The position numbers were made by a program, and so were the translations under genes. A stretch of DNA of 64,000 nucleotides, taken from positions 1-64,000 of the forward strand of contig JAFISE010000066.1 of assembly GCA_022560025.1 (NCBI GenBank), written 5' to 3'. This DNA comes from Stagonosporopsis chrysanthemi. Its lineage: Eukaryota > Ascomycota > Dothideomycetes > Pleosporales > Didymellaceae. This document shows positions 55,516 through 64,000 of the stretch, in pieces. Positions within the stretch are counted from its first letter, which is position 1, and every line of letters starts with the position of its first letter. The notes below the pieces were generated by a model. The model was not told the origin of the DNA, ran no database searches, and saw only the letters and a program-made list of their open reading frames with translations.

Positions 55516-55950
55516 ATGCAATACGCAGCACCAACACCGCCGGTGCAACCGGAAGCTTTGCTGCAAGTTGTAGCCCCGGCTCAGTCTCAATTACTCCATC
55601 CAGCCGTAACCGCTTGGGGCGGCGCCTTTCCCTGGTTGATGGCAACACCGCTCTTTGTGCTCATCTTGTTGCTTGTCTTCATCGTGCTCGGTACTGGAGG
55701 CGTGGTATACATTTGGCAAGAGAAGACATCGAACAGGCAAATCGCCCAACTCAGAGTCAAGCTTGCCGCCGAGAAAGATAATTCTCGCACACTCGAAGCC
55801 GCTGCGGCTGCCCGGCCTGCGCCTGCACCCTCCGACGACGACGTCAACACGTTCATCGAGCTGCTGAAGCAGCGGCAGGAGTAGGCCGTCGAGGCACAAC
55901 AACGCGCCTACGCCCTGGAGCTGGAGCAGCAACGCAAAGGTGCTACGTAA
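55516..55950 (+). CDS. Small single-pass membrane protein with in-frame TAG
   Basis: The ATG at 55516 starts a protein with a Pro/Gln/Ala-rich N-terminus of about 40 residues. A strong hydrophobic helix follows (TPLFVLILLLVFIVLGTGG), then a coiled-coil-like stretch (QIAQLRVKLAAEK) and an Ala/Pro linker. A TAG at 55882-55884 ends the 122-residue product. The same frame continues with AVEAQQRAYALELEQQRK to a TAA at 55948, and this tail looks like the natural end of the coiled coil. The TAG may therefore be a recent nonsense mutation of CAG that shortens the protein by about 22 residues. The membrane part is unaffected. The family is unknown. Confidence 0.5.
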
Positions 55951-57347
55951 GATGGAAACACCCTTCTCCTGGTGTAGAATGTCAAAATAATATCATATGC
56001 TTGACAGCATTGCCAGCCAAGCCAGAAGTCATTTACTTGAGAAGGGCGCGGTGCCATTTTCACATGCCACATGCCGCCGCACTTCTCTTTCACCTGGAGA
56101 CAACCACTACGCCTAGCGCCACGCACACTGCGCCCACACTGCACTTTCAAAATAGCCCATTGTGCGCACGATCACACAATATCAAAATAATAATCAGAGG
56201 TGCATTTATGAGAACTAATTCGTACTCATTCCATCAAATCCAGGGCAGTTGCAACACCGTCTTGGGGGTTCTGAACACACACTGCGCTATGAGAGCGACA
56301 TTCGAATTATCATGTCGTTTCTCTGAGTGGCGCTGGTTCAAGTCCTGATAAAACCAATCTACGGTTTTCAGCTTCGGGTGTAAAGCAATGTGAACAACAT
56401 TGGAGACCGGAAGTTCTTTTTGCACTTTGTGGGTGGCTGACTGAGAGGAGCGAGCACAGCGGCGTAGGTCGAGGAGCGGGTCTTCTTCTTTTTGCTTGAG
56501 CTGTTGCTCTGTCTCGGTCTATTAGTGCTGGCTGAGCGCTGCTTCGCCGCGATGTTGTACCGCGATTCTGCACAGATGTGCTGGCGACAGATCTGGTGTG
56601 CTCTATTGTAATTGTGACTGGGTTTACCGCGACAGTGGCAGATTCAGTAAAGTCTCTTGTACTTACTACTGCTCTCATGTTATCTGCGTATCGCAATAGC
56701 ACGGCCAAAGATGCTAGTGAAGCATCCTATGCAGCTATGCACAACATAAGCAGGTACGTGAGCTTGCGAGAGGTTAATCACTTAACTGTGCAAAAGGTAT
56801 GTGCATTTGACGAGCCCACAACCTTCATGATGGGTACTAAGATGCCGATGCCTACATTTGTACATGTGAGATGTTATTCGTTCCTAACCATAACTCAACC
56901 TCGTTCACAACCTTGACAGCCCATCAAGGGCTTTAGGGCCAACCACACTCGCTATCACTAGACCTCTCTCTTCATAATGCCCTACTACCAACGCCAGAAC
57001 GCCGACCGATCACGTTGTCCAACGCATTTCTTCTTCTCCATCTTTGCGAACGACATCACGTACTCCTTATTAATGGCATCCTCTCTATCAACCGAGCAAC
57101 TCTTCTGACTCCCACCAGATTGCACCCGAGCGAATCATCTGCATCATAGCCTCGTTCCCACTCGTCTGCATCTGCGCCCCGTCGCCTTTGTTTTTCGTCT
57201 ACTGTGGCCGTTCATGGTGGGGCGGCGGACATGCGCTCTGGCATCACGGGGAGAAAAGACGAGTGGAATTGTAACGCTGAGACAAGAACGGCGCCGTGAG
57301 ATTCATAGAAACTTCATTGCTTCGAGTTGTGAGCATCGCACCGAAGA
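55951..57347. other. No resolved gene
   Basis: At 56310-56916 both strands carry open frames (a basic Ser/Arg-rich one on minus, a hydrophobic one on plus) and I cannot say which, if either, is real. The rest shows only short ORFs. Confidence 0.35.
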
Positions 57348-57533
57348 TGTCGCGGTGAGTGCAAGCAGTGCGGGAAGATTTGAGGATTGAACTGAGGTTG
57401 TATTGTGCGAAGCTACGAACAGTATGTATACATGGGTAGCTGTAAACAGCGCTAGTGCAGGATGGGGAGCCGCATTTCACCAAAAGTGAGGCGCGGGTTG
57501 CCCATGAGGCAAGAGAGACTCCAAATCGTGACA
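57348..57533 (-). repeat. Solo Copia LTR, type A
   Basis: This 186-bp type A LTR lies in reverse orientation (TGTCGCGG...CGTGACA on the plus strand). It closely matches 13690-13875. No gag or pol sequence adjoins it. The flanking 5 bases differ on the two sides (gaaga and tttca), so the target duplication has been lost, or one side was rearranged. Confidence 0.85.
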
Positions 57534-57862
57534 TTTCACATTTATTTGGCACGCGAGAGAAGAAAGAGACGTGTAGTCCAGTATCATATGTCATTTGCAT
57601 GGTGCTGCATGAGAAACAAGTTTGGAGTCGCGATCATGATTGATCAGCTCCAGACACCGATGCCGACATTGCACAAACCCTCCCACGATGACCTGCCATA
57701 CAAGCCGACAAGAACATCCGTTCACGTTGTGCCAGCCGCTTGACCCTCAAATCCGGGCCAAAGATCTCTCCAGAAGACGTGCGTAACTAGCGCTCGCATC
57801 GTGATGCACTACTCTGCCTCGCGAAGCCATCCTGACGCGCGCACTTGCACCCATGAAGCCTC
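57534..57862. other. No convincing gene
   Basis: Intergenic sequence downstream of the solo LTR, forming the 3' flank of the minus-strand gene at 57863. A plus ORF that begins inside the LTR is an artefact. Confidence 0.4.
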
Positions 57863-58180
57863 CTAGAACCTGTAGTGCGGGAACGGCACGCCCAAGACCG
57901 GCGGGTCGAAGAAAGGGCCGGGTATCTGCGCGGGCGGGTTCTCGGGCCACTGCGCATTGTTGAGGCGCTCCATGGCGGTGGACAGCTCTTGAAGCGCGTC
58001 AGTGAGCCAGGCCGAGATCTGGATGCCGATGGCGTAGCCGACGTGTAGCACGAGGACAGAGACGAAGACGGCGAGGATCACCAGCACGGCGTTCTTGAGG
58101 AGCTGGGAGCGCTCGAAGCCGGCGCGCAGGCGCTGCGCGAGGCGAGGGCGGGGAGCTGGGTGGTCGTTGTGAGTCTTCAT
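57863..58180 (-). CDS. Small single-pass membrane protein, 105 aa
   Basis: The likely start is the ATG at 58180. The frame is open further upstream to 58363, but that part reads like translated leader. A basic N-terminus (RPRLAQRLRAGFER) precedes one hydrophobic helix, NAVLVILAVFVSVLVLHVGY. Next is an amphipathic helix of about 25 residues and a Pro-rich end (FFDPPVLGVPFPHYRF). The positive residues before the helix suggest a cytosolic N-terminus. The family is unknown. It lies between two solo LTRs. Confidence 0.5.
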   Translation of the reverse strand: MKTHNDHPAPRPRLAQRLRAGFERSQLLKNAVLVILAVFVSVLVLHVGYAIGIQISAWLTDALQELSTAMERLNNAQWPENPPAQIPGPFFDPPVLGVPFPHYRF

Positions 58181-58737
58181 GATGGTGAAGGTACTGGTGA
58201 GTTTTGAGACTGAAAAGCTTGTAGTGATCGCGCTGGATAGTAAACGGTTGTTGATTTGATAGAAAGTCGTGGTGAGTGACTGTAGAGGCCAGAGCTTGGG
58301 TGCGACAATATCACTGTGGCAGCCCCACTTGCGCCGCCGATTAGTACGAATTAGGCAATACAAACGGTGCTGCTCTCGCTCAGTAGCAGTCAGAAAGTAT
58401 GTGAATCAGCCAGGTTTAGACGCAGATGACTGTGTCCTGCTATCTGCAGACTGTAGTAGTCTGCCGTTGCGTGCAGAACACTGGGACATCACGGTGAATT
58501 CTTGTGCATCAAGTTGTAGACTTGTGTGGGAAAAGCGTACATTGACACGCCCAGTTCATTGGATCTGTCTATCGTAGCTTCTTGAATGGAGAGGGTACAA
58601 AGACAAGAGGTGATAACACTCAAACCAAGGAAACGTTGATCGAAGAACCGACAGGATCAATAAGAAGTCGATCCAGGTCCTTCTTAAGACCTCCAGGGGT
58701 TACAGAACAGGTCCAAGTGGATGCCAGAATTCCAGTC
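58181..58737. other. No convincing gene
   Basis: This is the upstream region of the minus-strand membrane-protein gene. No other coding content is seen up to the solo LTR. Confidence 0.4.
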
Positions 58738-58922
58738 TGTCACGGTTGAGGGCATCTCCTGCCTCACGTGCAGTTGCACCTCACCTCTAGTGAGACGAGG
58801 CTGCCTCTCCTGCACTAGCGCTGTTTACCGCTACCCATGTATACATACTGTTCGTAGCTTCGCACAATACAACCTCAGTTCAATCCCCAAATCTTCCCGC
58901 ACTGCTTGCACTCACTGCGACA
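58738..58922 (+). repeat. Solo LTR, type B, with 5-bp target duplication
   Basis: This 185-bp LTR is nearly identical to 17583-17767. CAGTC flanks it at 58733-58737 and 58923-58927, a perfect target-site duplication. The insertion lies at the 3' end of the minus-strand ORF that follows, so the last 14 codons of that ORF come from the LTR. Confidence 0.9.
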
Positions 58923-59743
58923 CAGTCTGGTCGCACAGCTACGTGTCGCTCTGGCGATGAGAATGAAGCTTTGCGCTTGCGCGATCCCGCCATCAAACGG
59001 ATCTCCGGACGTCTTTGCTCGATGTTCAGCATAGGCGCCTTTCGGGTGAGCATTTCTTGCTGCAGTGAAGAATTGGACCTGGAAGACTCCATGGTGGTCC
59101 TGCCTTGTGTGACTACCAACTCGAATCGGTCATGCAGAATTTCATGCTCAGCGCGAGAATGAGTCGGCTGGTTGTAGCTCTTTGACATGGTCAGCACAAG
59201 CATCAAGATTGGCAAGAGGATACCCACATTCTGTCGCGCCGCTCGCAGGCGAGTCATGAAGTCCCCCTCGCTGGCGTCCGATCCAGAGGCTGGGAAGATG
59301 CTTGAATCAGCAGTGCCATCGTCGAATACGCTAAGCATGCACAGTGCAACGGCGCTGCGGGACATTTCGATGGTGAGTTCCTGAGCATTGCCCATGAATG
59401 TCGTTGCGGGAGGAGGGGCACACGTTGACTGGTCGTTCATCAAGTTTGATGTGAAGTCCTCGTCGAAAACGTCGAGAGCCAAATAGTCCTGCTCACAGTG
59501 GGATGGTGATGGGTTGAATGGAGAGATGTCGGTAAATTCGGAGTCTGGAGACAGCAATGCAGGAACTGCCAAAGACGGGTTATGATTGATCCACTCCTCC
59601 CACCAGCTGTCATCTTCCAAGCTAGTTGTCTCGGCTGAGACATTCGACCTTCCTTCTCCGTCTGGTGTTGACTGGCGACTGGGCACTGATGGAGATAGGT
59701 CGAACAGAGAAAAGAGGTTTCTAGGACCTGGACAGAGATCCAT
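58880..59743 (-). CDS. Hypothetical 287-aa protein with LTR-derived C-terminus
   Basis: The likely start is the ATG at 59743 (MDLCPGPRNLFSLFDLS). The first 140 residues are acidic and rich in Ser, Pro and Asp, with aromatic residues, like a disordered or activation-type region. A short hydrophobic helix (VGILLPILMLVLTMS) lies near residue 190 and may span a membrane. A basic, Arg/Gln-rich end follows (RLMAGSRKRKASFSS). The reading frame runs into the solo LTR at 58922, and the final 14 codons and the stop at 58880 are LTR sequence. Without the insertion the frame would run on for about 16 codons into genomic sequence. The family is not recognised. Confidence 0.55.
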   Translation of the reverse strand: MDLCPGPRNLFSLFDLSPSVPSRQSTPDGEGRSNVSAETTSLEDDSWWEEWINHNPSLAVPALLSPDSEFTDISPFNPSPSHCEQDYLALDVFDEDFTSNLMNDQSTCAPPPATTFMGNAQELTIEMSRSAVALCMLSVFDDGTADSSIFPASGSDASEGDFMTRLRAARQNVGILLPILMLVLTMSKSYNQPTHSRAEHEILHDRFELVVTQGRTTMESSRSNSSLQQEMLTRKAPMLNIEQRRPEIRLMAGSRKRKASFSSPERHVAVRPDCVAVSASSAGRFGD

Positions 59744-60730
59744 CTCTGTCAGCAACACTAGCCTAGTCGCCAGTGGTGAGACTCCTGGTCGAGCATTTAA
59801 GACTGACCGGCGGTCTTAGGCGAATAGCTTAGGTTGAAAGAAGAAGAAGGCACCATGATCGTATATAGCATCCTATGTTGCACGAGTGAATCTGCTCGTC
59901 ACGTTGAGACGGGCAAGTACTTGTGTATTCGGTTTCACAGCCGTGGAAAGAGCCCTGTCATTTCCATGTAGCCTCCAAACGGCGTGCACTGAGATTTCTG
60001 GCAGCATCCTTGACAGATCCTTCTTGCCAGACGGACCACGTAGTGGGCAACGACGCCGTGGGGCGATCATGAGTCTGATTGCCTACGACAGGAGCACAAT
60101 GCACAGGCTGATTTTGGTCCAACGAATCAGGCATCTTCTCATTAAGGTTTCGCTTCTACCAAGATTAGTCGAACAGGTGCAGCGTTTGCAGGATCTCTGC
60201 AGTTCTCGCTCGCCCCACATTCGTCGTCGCGCAGCATTTGCCAAGACGGGTGGCTTCGTACCTCCCTAAGCACAATAGCGGCCTGGAGCTTCGTCTTCCT
60301 GTATACCGCAGTATGCACCCACCGAGATACAAATCGAGTGGTGAGTGGGAACGGAACTTGGCCAAGAGTTTCATTGGTCAGGAAATGTTCACGGGAAAAG
60401 TTGCTCGATGGCTCACGAAGAGCCACCTCACATCACATCCACGTTCTTTTGTCCCTGCCTCAGCACCATTTGCTACTTCCTTCCAAGATGCAGCGCGTCG
60501 CGTGTCGCGTATAGCGGTACAAGTGCCACCAATTCCCGCCTGACGGATGTTATCTGTTCAGCCACAGTCGTCATCTCCACAGTCTCAATACGTCGACGCT
60601 CGGACAGCACGCTCTCCAGGAGATGGTCTCGCGTCACCTCCACGAGCGTCCGTTCGTCATTCCGGGCTGTGCCTTAACATATTCATGACGACACCCTGTC
60701 GAGCCTAGTTAGATCTAGGTGACGCACACA
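59744..60730. other. No convincing gene
   Basis: Plus-strand frames at 59886-60269 and 60238-60543 overlap minus-strand ones of similar length. No motif favours either. Confidence 0.35.
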
Positions 60731-61502
60731 ATGAAATTCGACTCGGAACATTGGTTTCATCTCAGAGCATCACGCGTCTACCAAATAGACATCGAGAAGG
60801 CGGCTGACCAGCACCCAATCATGTATGAATTAGCGATTCAAGGCAGGTGGCTATTACAATGTAAAGTTACATCAACACTGACTCGTCACAGCTGAGATTG
60901 CCAGATCCGAACTCGACGAAGATAATTCTGATAATGAGAGTGAGGCATCCACCATCGTGCCCACGCGAATCCCTATACCCGTCGAAAGACCCGTTCCCAG
61001 CCGACCATGTCACGAGCTGGTCATTGTTCTATTCTTCGCTATCCTCAGCATCGCCGTCTTCGCCGCAATCCAGTCCCTCCCGGCACTCGCTCTCCACACC
61101 GTTTCAGACGCGATCCATCAGGCTATGCTCGACCTCAAACTCCATTGCCACAACCCCACGACCTGCATCGTCTATTCTGACGGTTACCCTATGGGCGAAC
61201 CTTTTACGTGGATCGGTACACGCGAGCTTGCCATCTATATGACGCCCCTATCAAACGCTACCATCTTCAAGAACGCTGCCCGCTCCGCCATGCGTCCCTT
61301 TTTACACGGTTGGCGGTTCCTATCTGAGGCTGCAACCCCCCTTTTGAACAAGCGGTACATTGGTACTCTCCCGGCTATGGAGACCGTGTGGCCGCCAATT
61401 GAGACAGTCGACGGATGGCTGTGGAAGGTGAAGCGTTACGTTGAGAGATGGGGCTGGGGTCTGCTGGCTCAAGAGCGAGAAGCCTACACCGAGGCAGTTT
61501 GA
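60731..61502 (+). CDS. Single-pass membrane protein, about 246 aa
   Basis: The second part is open from 60892 to the TGA at 61500-61502. An acidic stretch (SELDEDNSDNESEAST) leads to a Pro/Arg-rich segment and one hydrophobic helix, HELVIVLFFAILSIAVFAAI. A folded domain of about 110 residues follows, with a few Cys, several Trp and possible N-glycosylation sites. The start may be the ATG at 60731: removing GTAAAG...TCACAG (60861-60891) joins the two parts in frame. That intron would be only 31 nt, shorter than usual in fungi, so the first exon is uncertain. The family is unknown. It is the largest of the one-helix orphan proteins here. Confidence 0.5.
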
Positions 61503-63351
61503 ATGAATATAGGCCGAGGTATTAAAGGTTTCTGGAACATACATGGAAGTTGGCAACGAGTGTGGAACTGGAGTATGGTCCTTTGGGCCGGGGTTCTTCC
61601 ACTTGTTCGGCACTTTCACTTGCATAGTAGGGCGTTCCGTGTCGCCGGGCTGTCTGATAGATCTCTGCCCTTCGCTGTTGTTTCACAGTACTCCAAGTAA
61701 TATGAATCTACTGTCGCCACATGTTTGCATGAGCCCATCCCACACAGCCACTATCGCAACCATGCTGCCCGCCCACGCCCCAGTCCGAACCGACTACTGC
61801 ATCTCAGGCCTCTAATGAGCACCGCCGTCGTCTCGTTTTCAATCGCACTCGGACATGCTGTTGCGGTAACGGAGATGGACTTGAGTCTTGCGCATGTGCA
61901 TAATACCACATCGACAAGTTGGCGGACGAAGTGCTTGACCGATGCATGCGCATATGCCATTCATAGCGAGGAACGGAGAGGTATACAGGGGTTTAAAATA
62001 CAATGCGACAGTGATGTAATTGGGTTCTTGAACATTGTCGATGTATGCTTCTGTGCTTTTCCCTATCGATGCGGCGAGAGATGACGTGATGACGTGATGA
62101 CATTGTGAGGGAGCGTACGACGGAGTCTTTTGCCGTAAGTCATCCGGATGGAATGCTGGATTCGAATAGGATGGCGACGGCGATGGGGATGTGTCTTGTC
62201 TTGTCTTGGCTGATGTATCGATCTAGCGGAACGGCGGACGTGGCGAGCGCGTGCTGGCGGGGATAGAGTGAGTGATGAAATACTGTGTAGCGTCGTGGCA
62301 AGGGTTTCGATGTGACCATGCCTGCACATGTAGAGGACCCACTGATACTCCTCAAGGTACTCACTTCCGCCGCCGGAGATAGAAAAGGCATCTGTAAGAG
62401 TGGGCCACTGACGTTCCCTGATCGTCTCTTTGCTTGGCTGCGCTGGATCACATTGGTGGAGACTTGCCAGTTTCAAGTCGTTGAATACGTCATCTCCAAG
62501 CTCTACGTGGTCGTCGACATCATGGACTCTGGGAAGGAACGCACTCCGCGAATCTCAAGGCCCTACCCAGGCAATTGGTTGCTTCCGTTACATTGAAGAT
62601 CAGCACTCAACGCTGGAGGGATGAAACTGAAAGCCACGGATTCTAGTTGTTGCAAGCTCACTGCTTCCTCGGGGTATAGACAGCTATAAGCTAGTGACTT
62701 TGGAGACCATTGGGCTCCCTAAAGGTCAGCTTCAGGTCGCAGCTTCCCTGGCGCGCAATACCTCTGCATGAAACCTATCCCCAACCAGCATAGGACCAAG
62801 TTATCGAGAAGCCTCTCCAGAAGTCTTACTTGTTACGCTCGAGCTCAAACTGCTGACCATCATCCTGCGTTGATCGCCCTCCTGCATCGACCACAAAGCC
62901 TTCAGTCACGACGCAACGTAGTATGGTGAGGCCGCTCCGTCAACGACACGGTGTCTCGATGGCATATCTACAGGCTGTCGTTTTCTGACGCACTGAGCGC
63001 TTGGGTCGAAATCAGGTGCCGCTTAAGAGCTCGACGACACGTATCTCCAGTAAATAACCTCCCAATCACAGCAGCCAGGTCTGCGTCGGCCTTGCGTGCT
63101 CTACAGGTGTATAGAGACATTGCAGACGCCCATAACGAAGGCCGAGTCGAAGGGCAAGCCGCATATACTCGCATTCGCAGGCACGTTTAGCTCGCAACAA
63201 ATTTCGCTACACTGTCTGTGGCTGCGTACCACTTGTTCCCGTCTTGCGTCCTGCCATGTCTGCCGTTGACCTAGATGTACACAGCACAACGAGCGAGATG
63301 TGCTTTGTGTACCTCTATCCTTAAGCACACGTGCTCTAGTCTAGTCCAACA
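61503..63351. other. No convincing gene
   Basis: Only short ORFs are seen on both strands up to the AT-rich right end. Confidence 0.4.
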
Positions 63352-63538
63352 TGTATTGCAACGGCCCTTTGCAGGGCCTTATATAGCAGCAGATTAGCAT
63401 CTTTGTAGGCTTTGTAGGCTGCAATAGGGTACGTTTGTAGAGGGAGGTTAAAGGGTTGCCAAAGCTGTTGTCGCGCAGACTAAGCCACGTTATAGTACTA
63501 GGACTCAAAGTTAAGGCTGCTCTAGGGCGCAACATACA
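63352..63538. repeat. Possible LTR-like unit
   Basis: The 187-bp unit starts TGTATTGC and ends ATACA, so its five terminal bases are inverted repeats. A TATA-like ttatatagc and a hairpin (ggccctttgcagggcc) lie near its start. No flanking duplication was found and no second copy is in the window, so this is only a candidate. Confidence 0.25.
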
Positions 63539-63639
63539 GGCAATTAGGGGGTATGCAAGTGTTGCAGTTAAAAAGGACAGACAATCAGTAGCAAGGGTAC
63601 GCTGTTAATAGTTGTCTGCAATAATAGCTGTAATAAAGT

Positions 63640-64000
63640 AAGGTCAGGCTGCTGTTAGCTGTTAGGCGTGCGTTAACACGTTAGTTGTGTTAATTAGGCA
63701 GGCTAACCTAAGGTCTATATAAATCTTACACAGCTACAGCCTAATTTATAGCACTAAGCTAGGACAGTGTTTAGACGTAAGAAAGGTAAAGTATTTAAGT
63801 AAGAGACTTTTTATATAGATAGGTAGTTGTACACTCTTATAATATTGTCTCTTTTAGAGCTAAGAGTATATAAGAGTTTTTTTACAATGCAAATAAAGAC
63901 TTATATTATAAATCTAGGTTCTAATATTGCTTACTGTAAGTTACTAGGATATATAGCACTTGCAGCTTTGCTACTCTTAAAAAACAAAGGCAAATCTATA
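63640..64000. mobile_element. AT-rich, RIP-like repeat sequence
   Basis: The composition shifts to strongly AT-rich with many TA steps, like the RIP-mutated block at 716-6388. A TATA-like ctatataaat lies near 63715. The sequence probably belongs to a degraded transposon extending beyond the window. No protein motif could be read. Confidence 0.4.

Noticed and set aside
56325..56360. ggttcaagtcc resembles a tRNA B-box
   Set aside because: The flanking bases do not form a T-stem or acceptor stem and no A-box or anticodon arm lies upstream.
56310..56916. Competing frames: basic Ser/Arg-rich on minus, hydrophobic on plus
   Set aside because: Neither has a clear start, motif or splice support, so I could not choose and listed neither as a gene.
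1..64000. CRISPR array, rRNA, riboswitch or telomeric repeats
   Set aside because: No such pattern was seen; the eukaryotic introns and RIP make CRISPR and riboswitches unlikely.

Overview
The window looks like an accessory, transposon-rich stretch of a filamentous ascomycete, probably a dothideomycete. The reasons are: (1) long AT-rich blocks saturated with C-to-T and G-to-A changes, the mark of repeat-induced point mutation (RIP); (2) degraded Fot1/pogo, Tad1-type LINE and Copia elements; (3) GT-AG introns of about 47-54 nt; (4) an NRPS-like adenylation/thiolation/reductase gene of a kind widespread in fungi. Most ORFs are short and have no recognisable domain, so most names here are descriptive.

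Left end (1-7.2 kb): a nest of mobile elements. A clean LTR-like unit (438-715) with a polypurine tract before it abuts, without a gap, a RIP-mutated copy of itself (716-992). Then comes a Fot1/pogo-type transposase gene (993-7060) split by a 4.3 kb RIP-mutated LINE (1963-6297). A 14-bp target-site duplication flanks the LINE.

7-13.7 kb: mostly no convincing genes, apart from minus-strand relics and one 453-aa coiled-coil protein (11005-12366). 13.7-17.8 kb: an internally deleted Copia element with its 5' LTR, an initiator-Met half-tRNA primer site, an intact gag ORF, no integrase and a RIP-mutated RT/RNase H. Its 3' LTR is truncated and a solo LTR of a second LTR type follows. Two more solo LTRs lie at 57.3 and 58.7 kb.

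17.9-31.2 kb: a Ser/Pro-rich orphan gene, a small membrane protein, an NRPS-like A-T-R gene broken by two in-frame stops (23173-26589), a long frameshifted minus-strand relic (about 26.8-29.1 kb), a 56-bp tandem repeat, and an Arg/Ser-rich protein carrying an MPFGxYKG motif.

31-64 kb: orphan genes. Two opposite-strand genes at 31.7-32.9 and 42.0-43.6 kb are paralogues of a family I do not recognise. At least seven small proteins with one predicted membrane segment are scattered from 20 to 61 kb. One protein at 51.5 kb carries a duplicated 31-residue motif. The right end (from about 63.3 kb) becomes AT-rich and repeat-like again. No rRNA, tRNA, CRISPR array or telomeric repeat was seen. The genes do not form an obvious pathway; the shared theme is decay and turnover of orphan genes in a RIP-prone compartment.
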